A stretch of DNA of 64,000 nucleotides from Candidatus Saccharimonadota bacterium (GCA_905373835.1 CAJPUN010000003.1:62001-126000), one strand, 5' to 3'. Shown: positions 43,263 through 51,608, numbered from the stretch's first letter. Numbers and translations: made by a program. Notes: generated by a model not told the origin, from the sequence alone.

Positions 43263-43811
43263 ATGCGTCAAGAAAAAACACTCCTACTAATCTGTCAAGC
43301 GGGCGATCCGGTACTGCGCGAGAAAGCGAGGCACGTGAGCCGCGAAGAAATCACCACACCAGCGGTGCAGCAGCTTATTGCAAATATTAAGCACACCGTG
43401 GCGGAGAGAGATTATGGGGTTGGCCTCGCTGCACCCCAAGTGGGGCAGGCCGTGGCGCTGAGCGTGATTGCTATCAAGCCGACGCCAAACCGCCCAGACC
43501 GCGAGCCATTTGAGCAAGTTATTATCAATCCATCATACACTGGCATTGGCCAGACAACGGGTATGTGGGAGGGCTGCGCCAGTGGTGATGAGGGGCGGCT
43601 CTTTGCACAGGCTCAGCGCTATCAACAGATCAATGCTCAGTGGGATGATGAGTGGGGCGAGCATCATACTGCGGTGCTGGATGGTTTTGTTGCTCATGTC
43701 TTTCAACACGAAGCTGACCACTGTCAAGGCATACTTTTCTTTGACCGAGTGGCAGATACGACGACCTACATGACGGCAGTAGAGTATCGCAAGCGCGTCG
43801 TGCGGCGGTAA
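43263..43811 (+). CDS. def: Peptide deformylase
   Basis: This removes the formyl group from nascent N-termini. The three motifs are GVGLAAPQVG (motif 1), EGCASGD (motif 2, with metal Cys; Leu of the usual EGCLS is replaced by Ala) and FQHEADHCQG (HExxH, metal His residues and catalytic Glu). Length 182 is normal. The start at 43263 has TATACT ending 13 nt upstream, so the leader is about 6 nt with no Shine-Dalgarno. It is monocistronic and converges with argH. Confidence 0.94.
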   Translation: MRQEKTLLLICQAGDPVLREKARHVSREEITTPAVQQLIANIKHTVAERDYGVGLAAPQVGQAVALSVIAIKPTPNRPDREPFEQVIINPSYTGIGQTTGMWEGCASGDEGRLFAQAQRYQQINAQWDDEWGEHHTAVLDGFVAHVFQHEADHCQGILFFDRVADTTTYMTAVEYRKRVVRR

Positions 43812-43858
43812 GTTGCATTTTTAAGCCCTGCTCCGCTCGCTTCTCTCAAGATCAGTGA

Positions 43859-45061
43859 TTATTGACTATTCGCCAAAAACGATTGCTTAACTTGCTGGTA
43901 GGCGTCGCGGAATGGCACACCTTTTTCGACTAATTCATTGATTTTGGCGACAGTATAGAGTTCATCGGTCATCGCCTCAGCCAATCGCTTAGTGTTGGCT
44001 TCTAGCTCGCTTACGCAAAGCGCCAAAACCTCTAGCGTATTGAGGGCCGAAGTGAAGGCATCCATGGTGATCTTTTTGGTCAGCTGCAAATCACGGTGAT
44101 AACCACTGCCAGCACCTGTCGAAATGGCTTGCAGCTGCAAGGCGTAGTTTGGATAAGCGTGGGCGGTGGCCCGCATGATCTCGAAGACATCATAGTTACG
44201 CTTGTGCGGCATGATGGACGAGCCCGTGGTCATGGTGACAGGCAGTTTGAAATAGTTAAACTCCTGAGAGGTAAACAGCAGCATGTCTTCAGCAAATTTG
44301 CCGGCAAAGACCATGATGGGGTTGAGCGCTTGTACTGCGATTAGCTCAAAAACACCGCGCGACAGGCCGCAGTACATGGGGTTTTCCTGTACTTTGGCGA
44401 AGCCCAGTTCACTGGTCGTCATCTGGCGGTCAAGTGGTAGGGTAACGCCAAAGCCAGCGGCGCTACCGAGCGGGTTTTGGTCGATAGCGGCAATGCTGTG
44501 TGCGACCAATTGCTGGAGGTCATGAAACGCATCGTGATATGAACCAAGCCACATACCGACGGTAGTAGGCATAGCTTTTTGGGTATGAGTATAGCCAGGC
44601 ATTTCAGTTTGACCGATGGCGGCAATTTTGCCAGCATAGGCCTGGGCGACTGTCTCCAATGTGTCCACTACTGCTTCAAGTTCCGTTTTGATGAATAGTC
44701 GCATCATCACCAAGGCTTGATCGTTACGGCTTCGGCCAGTGTGAACCTTTTTGCCGATGGGGCCGAGCTTTTCTGTCAAGTACAGCTCAATGGCAGTGTG
44801 ACCATCTTCGTGTTCGCTGGTGAGGGTGAAAGCACCAGTTTTCCACTCGTTAAGTAGCTCGTCTAAGGCTGCTGCTAATTGTTGATATTCATCGCTAGTC
44901 AGCACGCCAATTTTTTTCAGCATGTGAGCGTGTGCTTTGGTGGCGGTAATGTCGTGACCGAGTAAGTGCTGGTCCAATACCTGATCATCGCCAACAGTGT
45001 ATGCCTCGACCAATGGATGGAGTGATCCAGTTGCGGTTGATTGCCATAATTTACTTGCCAT
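43859..45061 (-). CDS. argH: Argininosuccinate lyase
   Basis: This splits argininosuccinate into arginine and fumarate, the last step of arginine synthesis. It belongs to the fumarase/aspartase superfamily. Visible are SEHEDGHTAIELYL, KVHTGRSRNDQ, PGYTHTQKAMPTTVG and the signature loop TGSSIMPHKRNYD, which carries the catalytic Ser. Length 400 is slightly shorter than the usual 450-460, mostly at the C terminus. It overlaps the argG stop by 11 nt, so the two are translationally coupled. Expression should follow the arginine attenuator upstream of argG. Confidence 0.95.
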   Translation of the reverse strand: MASKLWQSTATGSLHPLVEAYTVGDDQVLDQHLLGHDITATKAHAHMLKKIGVLTSDEYQQLAAALDELLNEWKTGAFTLTSEHEDGHTAIELYLTEKLGPIGKKVHTGRSRNDQALVMMRLFIKTELEAVVDTLETVAQAYAGKIAAIGQTEMPGYTHTQKAMPTTVGMWLGSYHDAFHDLQQLVAHSIAAIDQNPLGSAAGFGVTLPLDRQMTTSELGFAKVQENPMYCGLSRGVFELIAVQALNPIMVFAGKFAEDMLLFTSQEFNYFKLPVTMTTGSSIMPHKRNYDVFEIMRATAHAYPNYALQLQAISTGAGSGYHRDLQLTKKITMDAFTSALNTLEVLALCVSELEANTKRLAEAMTDELYTVAKINELVEKGVPFRDAYQQVKQSFLANSQ

Positions 45062-46313
45062 ATGAGAATGCTCCTTCAGCTGTTCGCTGACTTAATGAAT
45101 ATAATTCAATGAATCCGGCGGACGAATTCTGGTTGAATGCGTCGTTGGAATCAAAGGTTGCAAGATTGATATCAAACAACGAATGTGGTGAGTCTACACT
45201 GACGACGGTGATGGTACCTTTGTACAGGCGAACCGTCACTGTGCCAGTGACTTTTTGGTTCTGATCATCAATATAGGCATTGATGTGATGGACGGCTGGC
45301 TCGTACCACTGTGCTGCGTAGGTGAGATACGCCCATTTTTTGTCCATTTCGGCTTTGAGTTCATTTTCAACGCGGGTCGACACCAATTGCTCGAGCTTTT
45401 GATGAGCAGCAATCAAGATGGCAGCGCCAGGGTTTTCGTAGACACCACGCACCTTCAGCCCAACCAGTCGATCTTCAATGAGGGTTGATACGCCCACGCC
45501 GTGTTTGCGGCCAATCTGGTTACAGTGTTGGATGAGTGCCTGGAGTGAAAAGTGACGGTTATCGACAGCGACAGGCACACCTTTGATAAATTCAATGGTA
45601 GTGTCCTCGGCTTCGTCCGGCGTGTATTTGATGGTTGAGCACCAATTGAGAATGGCGTGGTAGTTTGGCTTAAGTGAGGGTGATTCAATTTCGCCGCCTT
45701 CGCTGGTGATGCCCCACATGTTTTCATCGGTCGAATAAGGCGATTCCTGAGTATGTGGCACGGGGATGTTGTGTTTCTTGGCATAGGCAAGCTCTTCCTC
45801 TCGGCCCATACTCCACTCACGTACTGGTGCTAAGATCTTGAGCTTAGGGTTGAGCGTGGTGATGTAAGTTTCGAAGCGAACTTGATCGTTGCCTTTACCA
45901 GTGGCACCATGTGCGATGACTGTGCAGTTGTACTTTTCGGCATATTCGACGGCTAATTGCGAGATAATGATGCGCCCCAGTGGCGTGCAGAGGGCATAGC
46001 CACCTTGGTAATCAGCATTGGCTTTGATGGCCAGTGATAGTAGTTCATCAGCGAAGCGGTCGCGAGCATCAACTGTGATGGTTTCTATAGCGCCGAGCAT
46101 CTTGGCCTTTTCGGCGATGGCGTCGAGATCGTCAACCGTCTGGCCAATATTAACCGTGAGGGTGATGACGTTGCAGTTGTACTTTTCTTGTAACCACGTG
46201 AGCATGACGGAGGTGTCGAGGCCACCCGAATAGAGCAAGAGGCACGTGTCAAACTCGCCATTTGTCGCCTCGTGGCTGGCAACTTTAGTGTAGTGAGGTG
46301 TGTCGTGATTCAT
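45051..46313 (-). CDS. argG: Argininosuccinate synthase
   Basis: An ATP-dependent condensation of citrulline and aspartate. The PP-loop is LLLYSGGLDTSVMLTW near residue 27. Further family segments are YALCTPLGRIIISQL, HGATGKGNDQVRFE, and ENMWGITSEGGEIE. The ATG at 46313 has an AAAGGAAGG site. Length 420 is typical. argG and argH alone convert citrulline to arginine; no other arginine genes are in this window, so citrulline must come from outside or from arginine deiminase. A leader peptide and terminator hairpin precede it. Confidence 0.96.
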   Translation of the reverse strand: MNHDTPHYTKVASHEATNGEFDTCLLLYSGGLDTSVMLTWLQEKYNCNVITLTVNIGQTVDDLDAIAEKAKMLGAIETITVDARDRFADELLSLAIKANADYQGGYALCTPLGRIIISQLAVEYAEKYNCTVIAHGATGKGNDQVRFETYITTLNPKLKILAPVREWSMGREEELAYAKKHNIPVPHTQESPYSTDENMWGITSEGGEIESPSLKPNYHAILNWCSTIKYTPDEAEDTTIEFIKGVPVAVDNRHFSLQALIQHCNQIGRKHGVGVSTLIEDRLVGLKVRGVYENPGAAILIAAHQKLEQLVSTRVENELKAEMDKKWAYLTYAAQWYEPAVHHINAYIDDQNQKVTGTVTVRLYKGTITVVSVDSPHSLFDINLATFDSNDAFNQNSSAGFIELYSLSQRTAEGAFSYGK

Positions 46314-46335
46314 ATCCTTCCTTTCTATAATAATT

Positions 46336-46362
46336 AAAAAGAGCCGCTCGGATGAGGGCTCT
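46336..46362 (-). terminator. Attenuator terminator in the argG leader
   Basis: On the minus strand AGAGCC-CTC-ATCC-GAG-C-GGCTCT forms a hairpin followed directly by TTTTT. The upstream arm (segment 3, containing AGCCCTC) is complementary to GAGGGCT at the end of the leader-peptide reading frame (segment 2). Antitermination and termination structures are therefore mutually exclusive. Confidence 0.85.
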
Positions 46363-46389
46363 GTAGTTGGTTTTTACTATACGACTAAT

Positions 46390-46452
46390 TTAGCCCTCTG
46401 AATCAGAGCGGCGACGACGAGCAACGATAACGATGTTGTGTCGATATGTCAT
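46390..46452 (-). CDS. Arginine leader peptide of the argGH attenuator
   Basis: A 20-residue open frame, MTYRHNIVIVA-RRRR-SDSEG, ending in TAA. Five of its 20 codons encode arginine, including four consecutive ones (CGT CGT CGC CGC). It starts 139 nt upstream of the argG ATG and ends 28 nt before a terminator hairpin. On the minus strand TGCTATGGT ends exactly 7 nt before the ATG, so the leader mRNA is predicted to begin at this AUG. Stalling at the Arg run during arginine shortage would free GAGGGCT (46393-46399) to pair with the terminator's first arm. The stop and SDSEG codons also form a CTCTGA-TTCAGAG hairpin, the 1:2 protector structure. Confidence 0.85.
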   Translation of the reverse strand: MTYRHNIVIVARRRRSDSEG

Positions 46453-46467
46453 ACTAACACCATAGCA
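46453..46467 (-). promoter_or_regulatory. Extended -10 promoter of the arg leader-argGH operon
   Basis: TGCTATGGT on the minus strand (46459-46467) ends 7 nt before the leader-peptide ATG, the leaderless spacing found throughout the window. Confidence 0.6.
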
Positions 46468-46482
46468 CACCGCGCATATTTT

Positions 46483-46521
46483 TCACAATACTTTTCATAT
46501 AAAATTGTGATGCGCTACAAT
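46483..46521 (+). promoter_or_regulatory. Inverted repeat and -10 upstream of the response regulator gene
   Basis: TCACAAT, 14 bases, then ATTGTGA (46483-46510) is a perfect 7-bp inverted repeat. TACAAT (46516-46521) follows as a -10. The repeat covers the -35 position of this promoter and lies upstream of the divergent arginine leader promoter. It is a plausible regulator-binding site of unknown owner. Confidence 0.5.
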
Positions 46522-46594
46522 AGTCGTATACATTGGTATGATGAGGGGATAAAATTGTGCAGCAATATAACAAAGAAGCGCCTAGCATGGATAT

Positions 46595-47260
46595 ATGAGT
46601 GGACAAGCAGTGAATATCCTTCTCGTTGAAGACGAACCAACCCTCCGCACTGGCACCGAGCAGTTCCTCGCGCAGCGCGGTTTTACGGTAGTGACGGCGG
46701 TGAGTGGCGAGAAAGCAATGGAGAAATTTACCGAGGCGGATGTGATTATACTGGATATTATGCTGCCGGGTATGAGCGGGATCGAGGTGCTACACCAAAT
46801 TCGCCAAGCGAGCGATGTGCCGGTACTCATGCTAACGGCACTACATGATGAGCCGACGCAAGTTGCCAGTTTTGACGAGCTGGCGGATGATTATATGAGT
46901 AAGCCGTTTTCGCTGGTGCTTTTGGAGAAACGAATTAGGGCACTGCTTCGCCGCCAACAGTCTGTCAAAAAAACTTTGTGGCAGCGCGGCCCGGCCTCGG
47001 TGGATTTTGCAGCCTATCAAGGGTTTTATGATGACAGTGATGCGCACCTCAAGCCCAAGGAAGTACAGCTGCTCAAACTGCTCGTGGATAATCCACACAT
47101 GGTCTGGAGCCGGCAGGCTATTATCGATAAGCTGTGGCATGGTGACGAGGTGCCGTTCGACCGGGTGATTGACGTCTACATCAAAAACTTGCGCAAGAAA
47201 TTACACCTGGACTGCATCGTCACAGTAAAGGGAGTGGGCTACCGCTATGAAGAATCTTAA
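46595..47260 (+). CDS. OmpR/PhoB-family response regulator
   Basis: A 221-residue response regulator. The receiver domain starts VNILLVEDEP and the phospho-acceptor is D54 in VIILDIMLPGMSG. The conserved Thr lies in VLMLTAL and Lys in YMSKPF. The C-terminal winged helix reads LKPKEVQLLKLL...DVYIKNLRKKL...TVKGVGYRYEE, typical of OmpR. It overlaps the sensor kinase gene by 14 nt. Together with the ABC exporter genes downstream it forms a likely antimicrobial-peptide or envelope-stress module. Direct TTCACA repeats before the exporter are candidate targets. Confidence 0.93.
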   Translation: MSGQAVNILLVEDEPTLRTGTEQFLAQRGFTVVTAVSGEKAMEKFTEADVIILDIMLPGMSGIEVLHQIRQASDVPVLMLTALHDEPTQVASFDELADDYMSKPFSLVLLEKRIRALLRRQQSVKKTLWQRGPASVDFAAYQGFYDDSDAHLKPKEVQLLKLLVDNPHMVWSRQAIIDKLWHGDEVPFDRVIDVYIKNLRKKLHLDCIVTVKGVGYRYEES

Positions 47261-48632
47261 ATTATTCCCCAAGACGTTTCTGGTGTCAATTGGCTTATTT
47301 GCGGCGCTGATCATCCTCGTGCATGCGCTGGTTTACACCTTGATGCCGCAATTTTATCTGCAGCAAAAAGAGCGCGAGGCGGCGGATAATCTCACGGCGC
47401 TGACAACTAAACTCCGTGGCAAGTCCACCGAAGACATACGCCGCCTGAGCCAAGAGTTTGCTACCATGAACAACGTTAATATCACGCTGACGATTAATGG
47501 GCGCAACCAGTATTTTCAGGGCTTTGAGTCTATCAATATCGTGACGGACAGTGGTAGATCGGTCGACACAAGCGTGGTAAACATTGCTGATGGGCAGACG
47601 GTCGATCCGCGCTCAGCCATTTTGCGACAGGGCAGCGCGGTGAACGACCAAGGCCAAATGATCGCGGTCAAGCTACTCGCCGACGTAGCGCCTGTCACTC
47701 AGGCCAAGCTCGCCACGCTGCATGTATTACCGTATACCATGCTTGGCTCGCTGCTGGTGGCGCTGCTGTTTTCGTACATTTACAGCCGCTTTGTGACGCG
47801 GCCGATTCGCCAGATGGCGGCGGTGACCACGACTATGCAGCGGCTGGAAAAGGACGCGCACTACCCGGTACGTAGCAGTGATGAAATTGGCGTGCTGGGA
47901 CGAAATATTAACGAACTCTATCAAAATCTATGGCAGACGATACGCTCGCTCGAGCATGAAAATAAGCGGATCACGCAGCTCGAGAAGGAAAAAATCGCCT
48001 TCCTGCGCGCCGCTTCGCACGAGCTAAAAACACCACTAGCGGCCCTCAGGATTATGCTTGAGAATATGCAACTCAACATCGGCGAATATAAAAATCGCGA
48101 CCAGTACCTGGCGGAATCGGTGGCGCAGGTTGACCGTGTGGCGGCAATGGTGAATGACGTCCTGCGTTCTGGTAGTGTCGCCGAGCAGGCTTTGCATCAA
48201 GAGAAGCGGCTGAGGGTCGATAAACTGATTACCGAGGTGGTTGACGATTATACACTGCTGGCGAAAACGCGCGGCATGACTTTCGCGGTTAACACGCAGC
48301 CAGTGACCATCTACGCTAACCGTGACATGATGCGCCACGTCATCTCGAACCTGGTATCGAACGCGGTACGCCACGGTGACGCCGGCAGCGTGATAACGAT
48401 TACCTCTGACCAGCGCGAACTAGCCATTGAAAACGCCTGCAAACCGCTCACCACGCGGCAGCTCCAGCACGTTTTCGACCCGTTTTATCGCAGCCCTGGC
48501 GCCACGACGCAACACGCCGACAGCAGCGGTATTGGCCTCTACACTGTGAAAATGCTACTCGACGCCAAAGGCCTAGACTATGACTTCACGCCACACGGGC
48601 GGGGCATGCGGTTTGTGGTGAGGTTTGATTAA
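47247..48632 (+). CDS. Sensor histidine kinase
   Basis: A 461-residue membrane kinase. Two helices (residues about 8-30 and 163-183) flank an extracellular sensor domain of about 130 residues. A HAMP linker follows, then HisKA with phospho-acceptor H258 in RAASHELKTPLAALRIMLE. The HATPase domain has HVISNLVSNAVRHG (N box) and SSGIGLYTVKMLL (G2 box). The sensor domain has no family I recognise. It is translationally coupled to the response regulator. The downstream neighbour is an unrelated AT-rich defence-like gene, which separates it from the exporter it probably controls. Confidence 0.93.
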   Translation: MKNLKLFPKTFLVSIGLFAALIILVHALVYTLMPQFYLQQKEREAADNLTALTTKLRGKSTEDIRRLSQEFATMNNVNITLTINGRNQYFQGFESINIVTDSGRSVDTSVVNIADGQTVDPRSAILRQGSAVNDQGQMIAVKLLADVAPVTQAKLATLHVLPYTMLGSLLVALLFSYIYSRFVTRPIRQMAAVTTTMQRLEKDAHYPVRSSDEIGVLGRNINELYQNLWQTIRSLEHENKRITQLEKEKIAFLRAASHELKTPLAALRIMLENMQLNIGEYKNRDQYLAESVAQVDRVAAMVNDVLRSGSVAEQALHQEKRLRVDKLITEVVDDYTLLAKTRGMTFAVNTQPVTIYANRDMMRHVISNLVSNAVRHGDAGSVITITSDQRELAIENACKPLTTRQLQHVFDPFYRSPGATTQHADSSGIGLYTVKMLLDAKGLDYDFTPHGRGMRFVVRFD

Positions 48633-48717
48633 TATAGTGATTCCATACTGGCTAATAATAAAAGTAAAAAATAGAAGCTATAGAGTATAATATTAGGTAT
48701 GGGGGCAAGAATTAACA

Positions 48718-50166
48718 ATGTATATTCATAAGATAAAATTACATAATTTCAAGGGATTCAGCGATGAGCATGAATTTGTATTTTCTGAAGGCATAAATTT
48801 TCTGGTCGGTGATAATAATTGCGGCAAAACAACAATTTTTCGTGCTATTGAATTTCTGCAAAATGGTGGAGACAAAGAGAACTTTATAAACAATAGCAAA
48901 AACGAGGAACATGTATCTGTAGAAATTGAGATTACTGGAAATGACCTGAGGGATTTTATAGAAAATACAGACGACTCCAATGTTAAAAAATACAAATCCG
49001 CAATTATAGATAATAACGATGGTACGTTCAGCCTCAAGGTGATCAGATCTTCAGAAGAAGATATCAAGAAGATAAAAGTATATATTCCGGAAGATGGTGG
49101 GTATAAAAACCTGGCAGGATTTGATAAGGCAATAAAGGTTTTGTTTGATGCTCAGTTCGTGTATTCTGATCTGAACAACAATGATTACCAAGATTTTAGT
49201 AAAACAAAAATTATTGGTCGTTTGATCGATGGTGCTCTAAAGGGATTTCGAGGCTCTGATGAGTGGAAAGAGTTTGAGAGGGCACACAAAAAAGCATTTG
49301 GTGAGAACGGATTAAGAAATGAACTCCAAGGACTAGAGAAGCAAATAAGTGATATATTAGAGGAACAATATGGTGAAGGGGAGCTTAAAATACAATTTGA
49401 CTTGCCGGCTATAGAAAGCTTTTCGAAGGCAGGCAGCCTAGAGCTGAAAGATAGCGGTGGTGTAACTGGGGTGTCTGACAAAGGCACTGGTATGCAAAGA
49501 GCGCTGGCGTTGAGCTTGATACAAGTCTATGCAAGTGTAAACAATGAAGATTCTAAAAAACCTATATTCTTCTTTATTGATGAGCCTGAGACGTTTCTTC
49601 ATCCAATGGCTCAGAATAAATTATTAGAGGCGTTTGAAAATCTGTCAGACAGGTCTCAGTTATTTATCACCACACACTCGCCTTATTTGCTAAAGAAATT
49701 CAAAAAAGACACGCATAAATTGATGATTTATGGAAAGGATGAGAGTGGTAATAATATACTAAAAGACGATAATCAAACCCTTAACTTATTTGGGGAAAGT
49801 TCACCGACATGGGGAGAGGTTAACTATTTTGCCTTTGGCGTGCTAAGTGTAGAATTTCATAATGAGCTTTATGGATTCTTGCAAGCAAGAGCCATTGATG
49901 AAGATCAAGGCAATTATCGCGAAGAAAAATTTGATCAATGGTTAGTGAATAAGGGTTTTACTGCAGATAGAAGTTATACTAGGTTGAGAATGGATGGAAC
50001 TACTAAGACGCATAATAGCACCTTGCCGACATATATCCGCAACCTGATACATCATCCAGAAAATTCACATAATCCTTCTTACACAGATGAGGAACTGAAA
50101 AGCTCAAGTAAGGGAATGATTAATATTCTACTAAAATATAAGTTATTCTTAGTAAGTTGTGACTAG
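48718..50166 (+). CDS. OLD-like AAA ATPase with C-terminal HEPN-type RNase motif
   Basis: A 482-residue protein. The N-terminal ABC/SMC-type ATPase has Walker A FLVGDNNCGKTTIF near residue 33. The signature region is VSDKGTGMQRALALSL and Walker B/D-loop is FFFIDEPETFLHP, followed by a switch His in FITTHSP. These mark the OLD/RecF-like overcoming-lysogeny group. There is no TOPRIM domain; instead the C terminus carries R441-NLIH-H446, the R-polar-X3-H motif of HEPN ribonucleases. ATPase-HEPN fusions usually act in anti-phage abortive infection. Composition is strongly AT-rich compared with both flanking operons, which implies horizontal acquisition. A TATAAT lies 27 nt upstream. Confidence 0.85.
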   Translation: MYIHKIKLHNFKGFSDEHEFVFSEGINFLVGDNNCGKTTIFRAIEFLQNGGDKENFINNSKNEEHVSVEIEITGNDLRDFIENTDDSNVKKYKSAIIDNNDGTFSLKVIRSSEEDIKKIKVYIPEDGGYKNLAGFDKAIKVLFDAQFVYSDLNNNDYQDFSKTKIIGRLIDGALKGFRGSDEWKEFERAHKKAFGENGLRNELQGLEKQISDILEEQYGEGELKIQFDLPAIESFSKAGSLELKDSGGVTGVSDKGTGMQRALALSLIQVYASVNNEDSKKPIFFFIDEPETFLHPMAQNKLLEAFENLSDRSQLFITTHSPYLLKKFKKDTHKLMIYGKDESGNNILKDDNQTLNLFGESSPTWGEVNYFAFGVLSVEFHNELYGFLQARAIDEDQGNYREEKFDQWLVNKGFTADRSYTRLRMDGTTKTHNSTLPTYIRNLIHHPENSHNPSYTDEELKSSSKGMINILLKYKLFLVSCD

Positions 50167-50168
50167 AT

Positions 50169-50200
50169 TTCACATTCCCTTCACACACTCTTGCTACACT
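50169..50200 (+). promoter_or_regulatory. Exporter promoter with paired TTCACA direct repeats
   Basis: TTCACA at 50169-50174 and again at 50180-50185 are 11 bp apart, one helical turn, as in OmpR/PhoB-type boxes. TGCTACACT (50192-50200) follows as an extended -10, with no TTGACA. This fits activation by the nearby response regulator. The predicted start is near 50207, leaving a leader with an AAAGGAG site. Confidence 0.6.
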
Positions 50201-50225
50201 GACATAGAACCAAGAAAGGAGATCT

Positions 50226-51608
50226 ATGTCATTTGTGCAACGTGCCTGGTTGTATATCACCAGGAAAAAACTCAAAACGCTGATTTTGCTGGCGATTTTG
50301 CTATGTATGTCGACGATTATGCTGAGTGGATTTGCCATCAAGCATTCGACTGATGCGGCGGCGCAGTCGCTGGACAAAACGCTCAAGGCCGGCTTTACGC
50401 TGGGCAATAATCCGCGCACCAATCCGGGAACCGCCCGCGGCTCAGGAACGGTGTCGAACAAAGACATCGACGCGGTGAAGAATCTGGAGGGTGTGACGGA
50501 CTATGTCAAACGCCAGAATGCCACGGTCGATTTTATCAATACCAAATTGGTGCCACTGCCAAGCGGCGGTAGCGGCTATGACGCCGAGAAAGATAAGCAG
50601 TTTGGCAACGCCGCGACCATCATCGGCGTCAATACATCTGAGCTTGAAAGCAAGTTCCGGGCTGAGTCGCTCAAGCTCATCGCTGGCCGGCACATCACCG
50701 AAAATGATTCACACACAATTTTGGTGCACGAAGATTTCGCCAAGGCTAACAACCTGAAGCTGGGCAGTAAAATTAAGTTAAAGGCCAATCAATACGACAC
50801 CGACAACGAGCATCCGTCCAAGGACGAGGTGGAAGTGGAAATCGTCGGTATATTTAACGGCAAGAACCCAAAGCAGGCGACGTACCAGGTGGAGCTGTTC
50901 GAGAATTTGTTCCTGACTGACATCGCGACAACCCGCCAGTTGAATGCGTATACGGCGCACAATGAGATTTATCAGGACGCTACGTTCTTCACCAAAGGCA
51001 CCAAGCAGCTGGACGAGGTGATGGCGCGGGCAAATAAATTGCCAGCCAATTGGCAAAAGTACCAGCTCAACAAGAATAGCCAGGAACTGGCTGGCGTGAC
51101 TGGTGCGGTGAACGGCGTGTACGGCTTGATCGACGGTATGCTGTGGGCAACGGCGCTGGTTAGTATCGCGGTGATCGGCATGGTGCTGTATTTGTGGATG
51201 AACGAGCGCAAGCGTGAGGCGGGCGTACTCTTGGCGACGGGTGTACCGCAGTCCAAGATTGTGCTGCAATACATCGCTGAGCTGGTGATGATTGCGGTGC
51301 TGAGCTTCGGTGCGTCGTATGTTACCGCAGGGCTCATTGCCCAGCAACTGGGCGATCACGTGGTGTCGCAGGCGGCACAGAATGCCACGCGTCAAGCTGG
51401 CAGTTCCCTTAATGGTGCGTCGCTCGGTGCTGATGCTGATTCGGTGACGTCATCACGCACGCTGGATAAGGTGACGGTTGGTGTGCAACCGACGGATCTA
51501 CTGGCGGTGTGGGGCGCTGGGCTGGCGGTGATTATCATCGCGGTGCTGCTGGCTTCGCGGCCGATTACCCAGTCAACGCCAAAAGAATTACTAACCGAAG
51601 TGGAATAG
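50226..51608 (+). CDS. ABC transporter permease, FtsX/MacB type
   Basis: A 460-residue permease. One N-terminal helix (TLILLAILLCMSTIMLSGFAI) is followed by a large extracellular domain (residues about 45-300). Three C-terminal helices follow in the FtsX arrangement (LWATALVSIAVIGMVLYLWMN, VMIAVLSFGASYVTAGLIA, AVWGAGLAVIIIAVLLA). The cytoplasmic loop has ERKREAGVLLATGVPQSKI, typical of FtsX permeases. It is the first of three genes with a second permease and an ATPase, probably exporting or extracting a peptide or lipid. The start has AAAGGAG. Confidence 0.92.
   Translation: MSFVQRAWLYITRKKLKTLILLAILLCMSTIMLSGFAIKHSTDAAAQSLDKTLKAGFTLGNNPRTNPGTARGSGTVSNKDIDAVKNLEGVTDYVKRQNATVDFINTKLVPLPSGGSGYDAEKDKQFGNAATIIGVNTSELESKFRAESLKLIAGRHITENDSHTILVHEDFAKANNLKLGSKIKLKANQYDTDNEHPSKDEVEVEIVGIFNGKNPKQATYQVELFENLFLTDIATTRQLNAYTAHNEIYQDATFFTKGTKQLDEVMARANKLPANWQKYQLNKNSQELAGVTGAVNGVYGLIDGMLWATALVSIAVIGMVLYLWMNERKREAGVLLATGVPQSKIVLQYIAELVMIAVLSFGASYVTAGLIAQQLGDHVVSQAAQNATRQAGSSLNGASLGADADSVTSSRTLDKVTVGVQPTDLLAVWGAGLAVIIIAVLLASRPITQSTPKELLTEVE

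Noticed and set aside
48699..48720. An earlier ATG at 48699 as start for the ATPase-HEPN gene.
   Set aside because: It is not in frame with the ATPase domain; ATG 48718 begins the conserved first strand.
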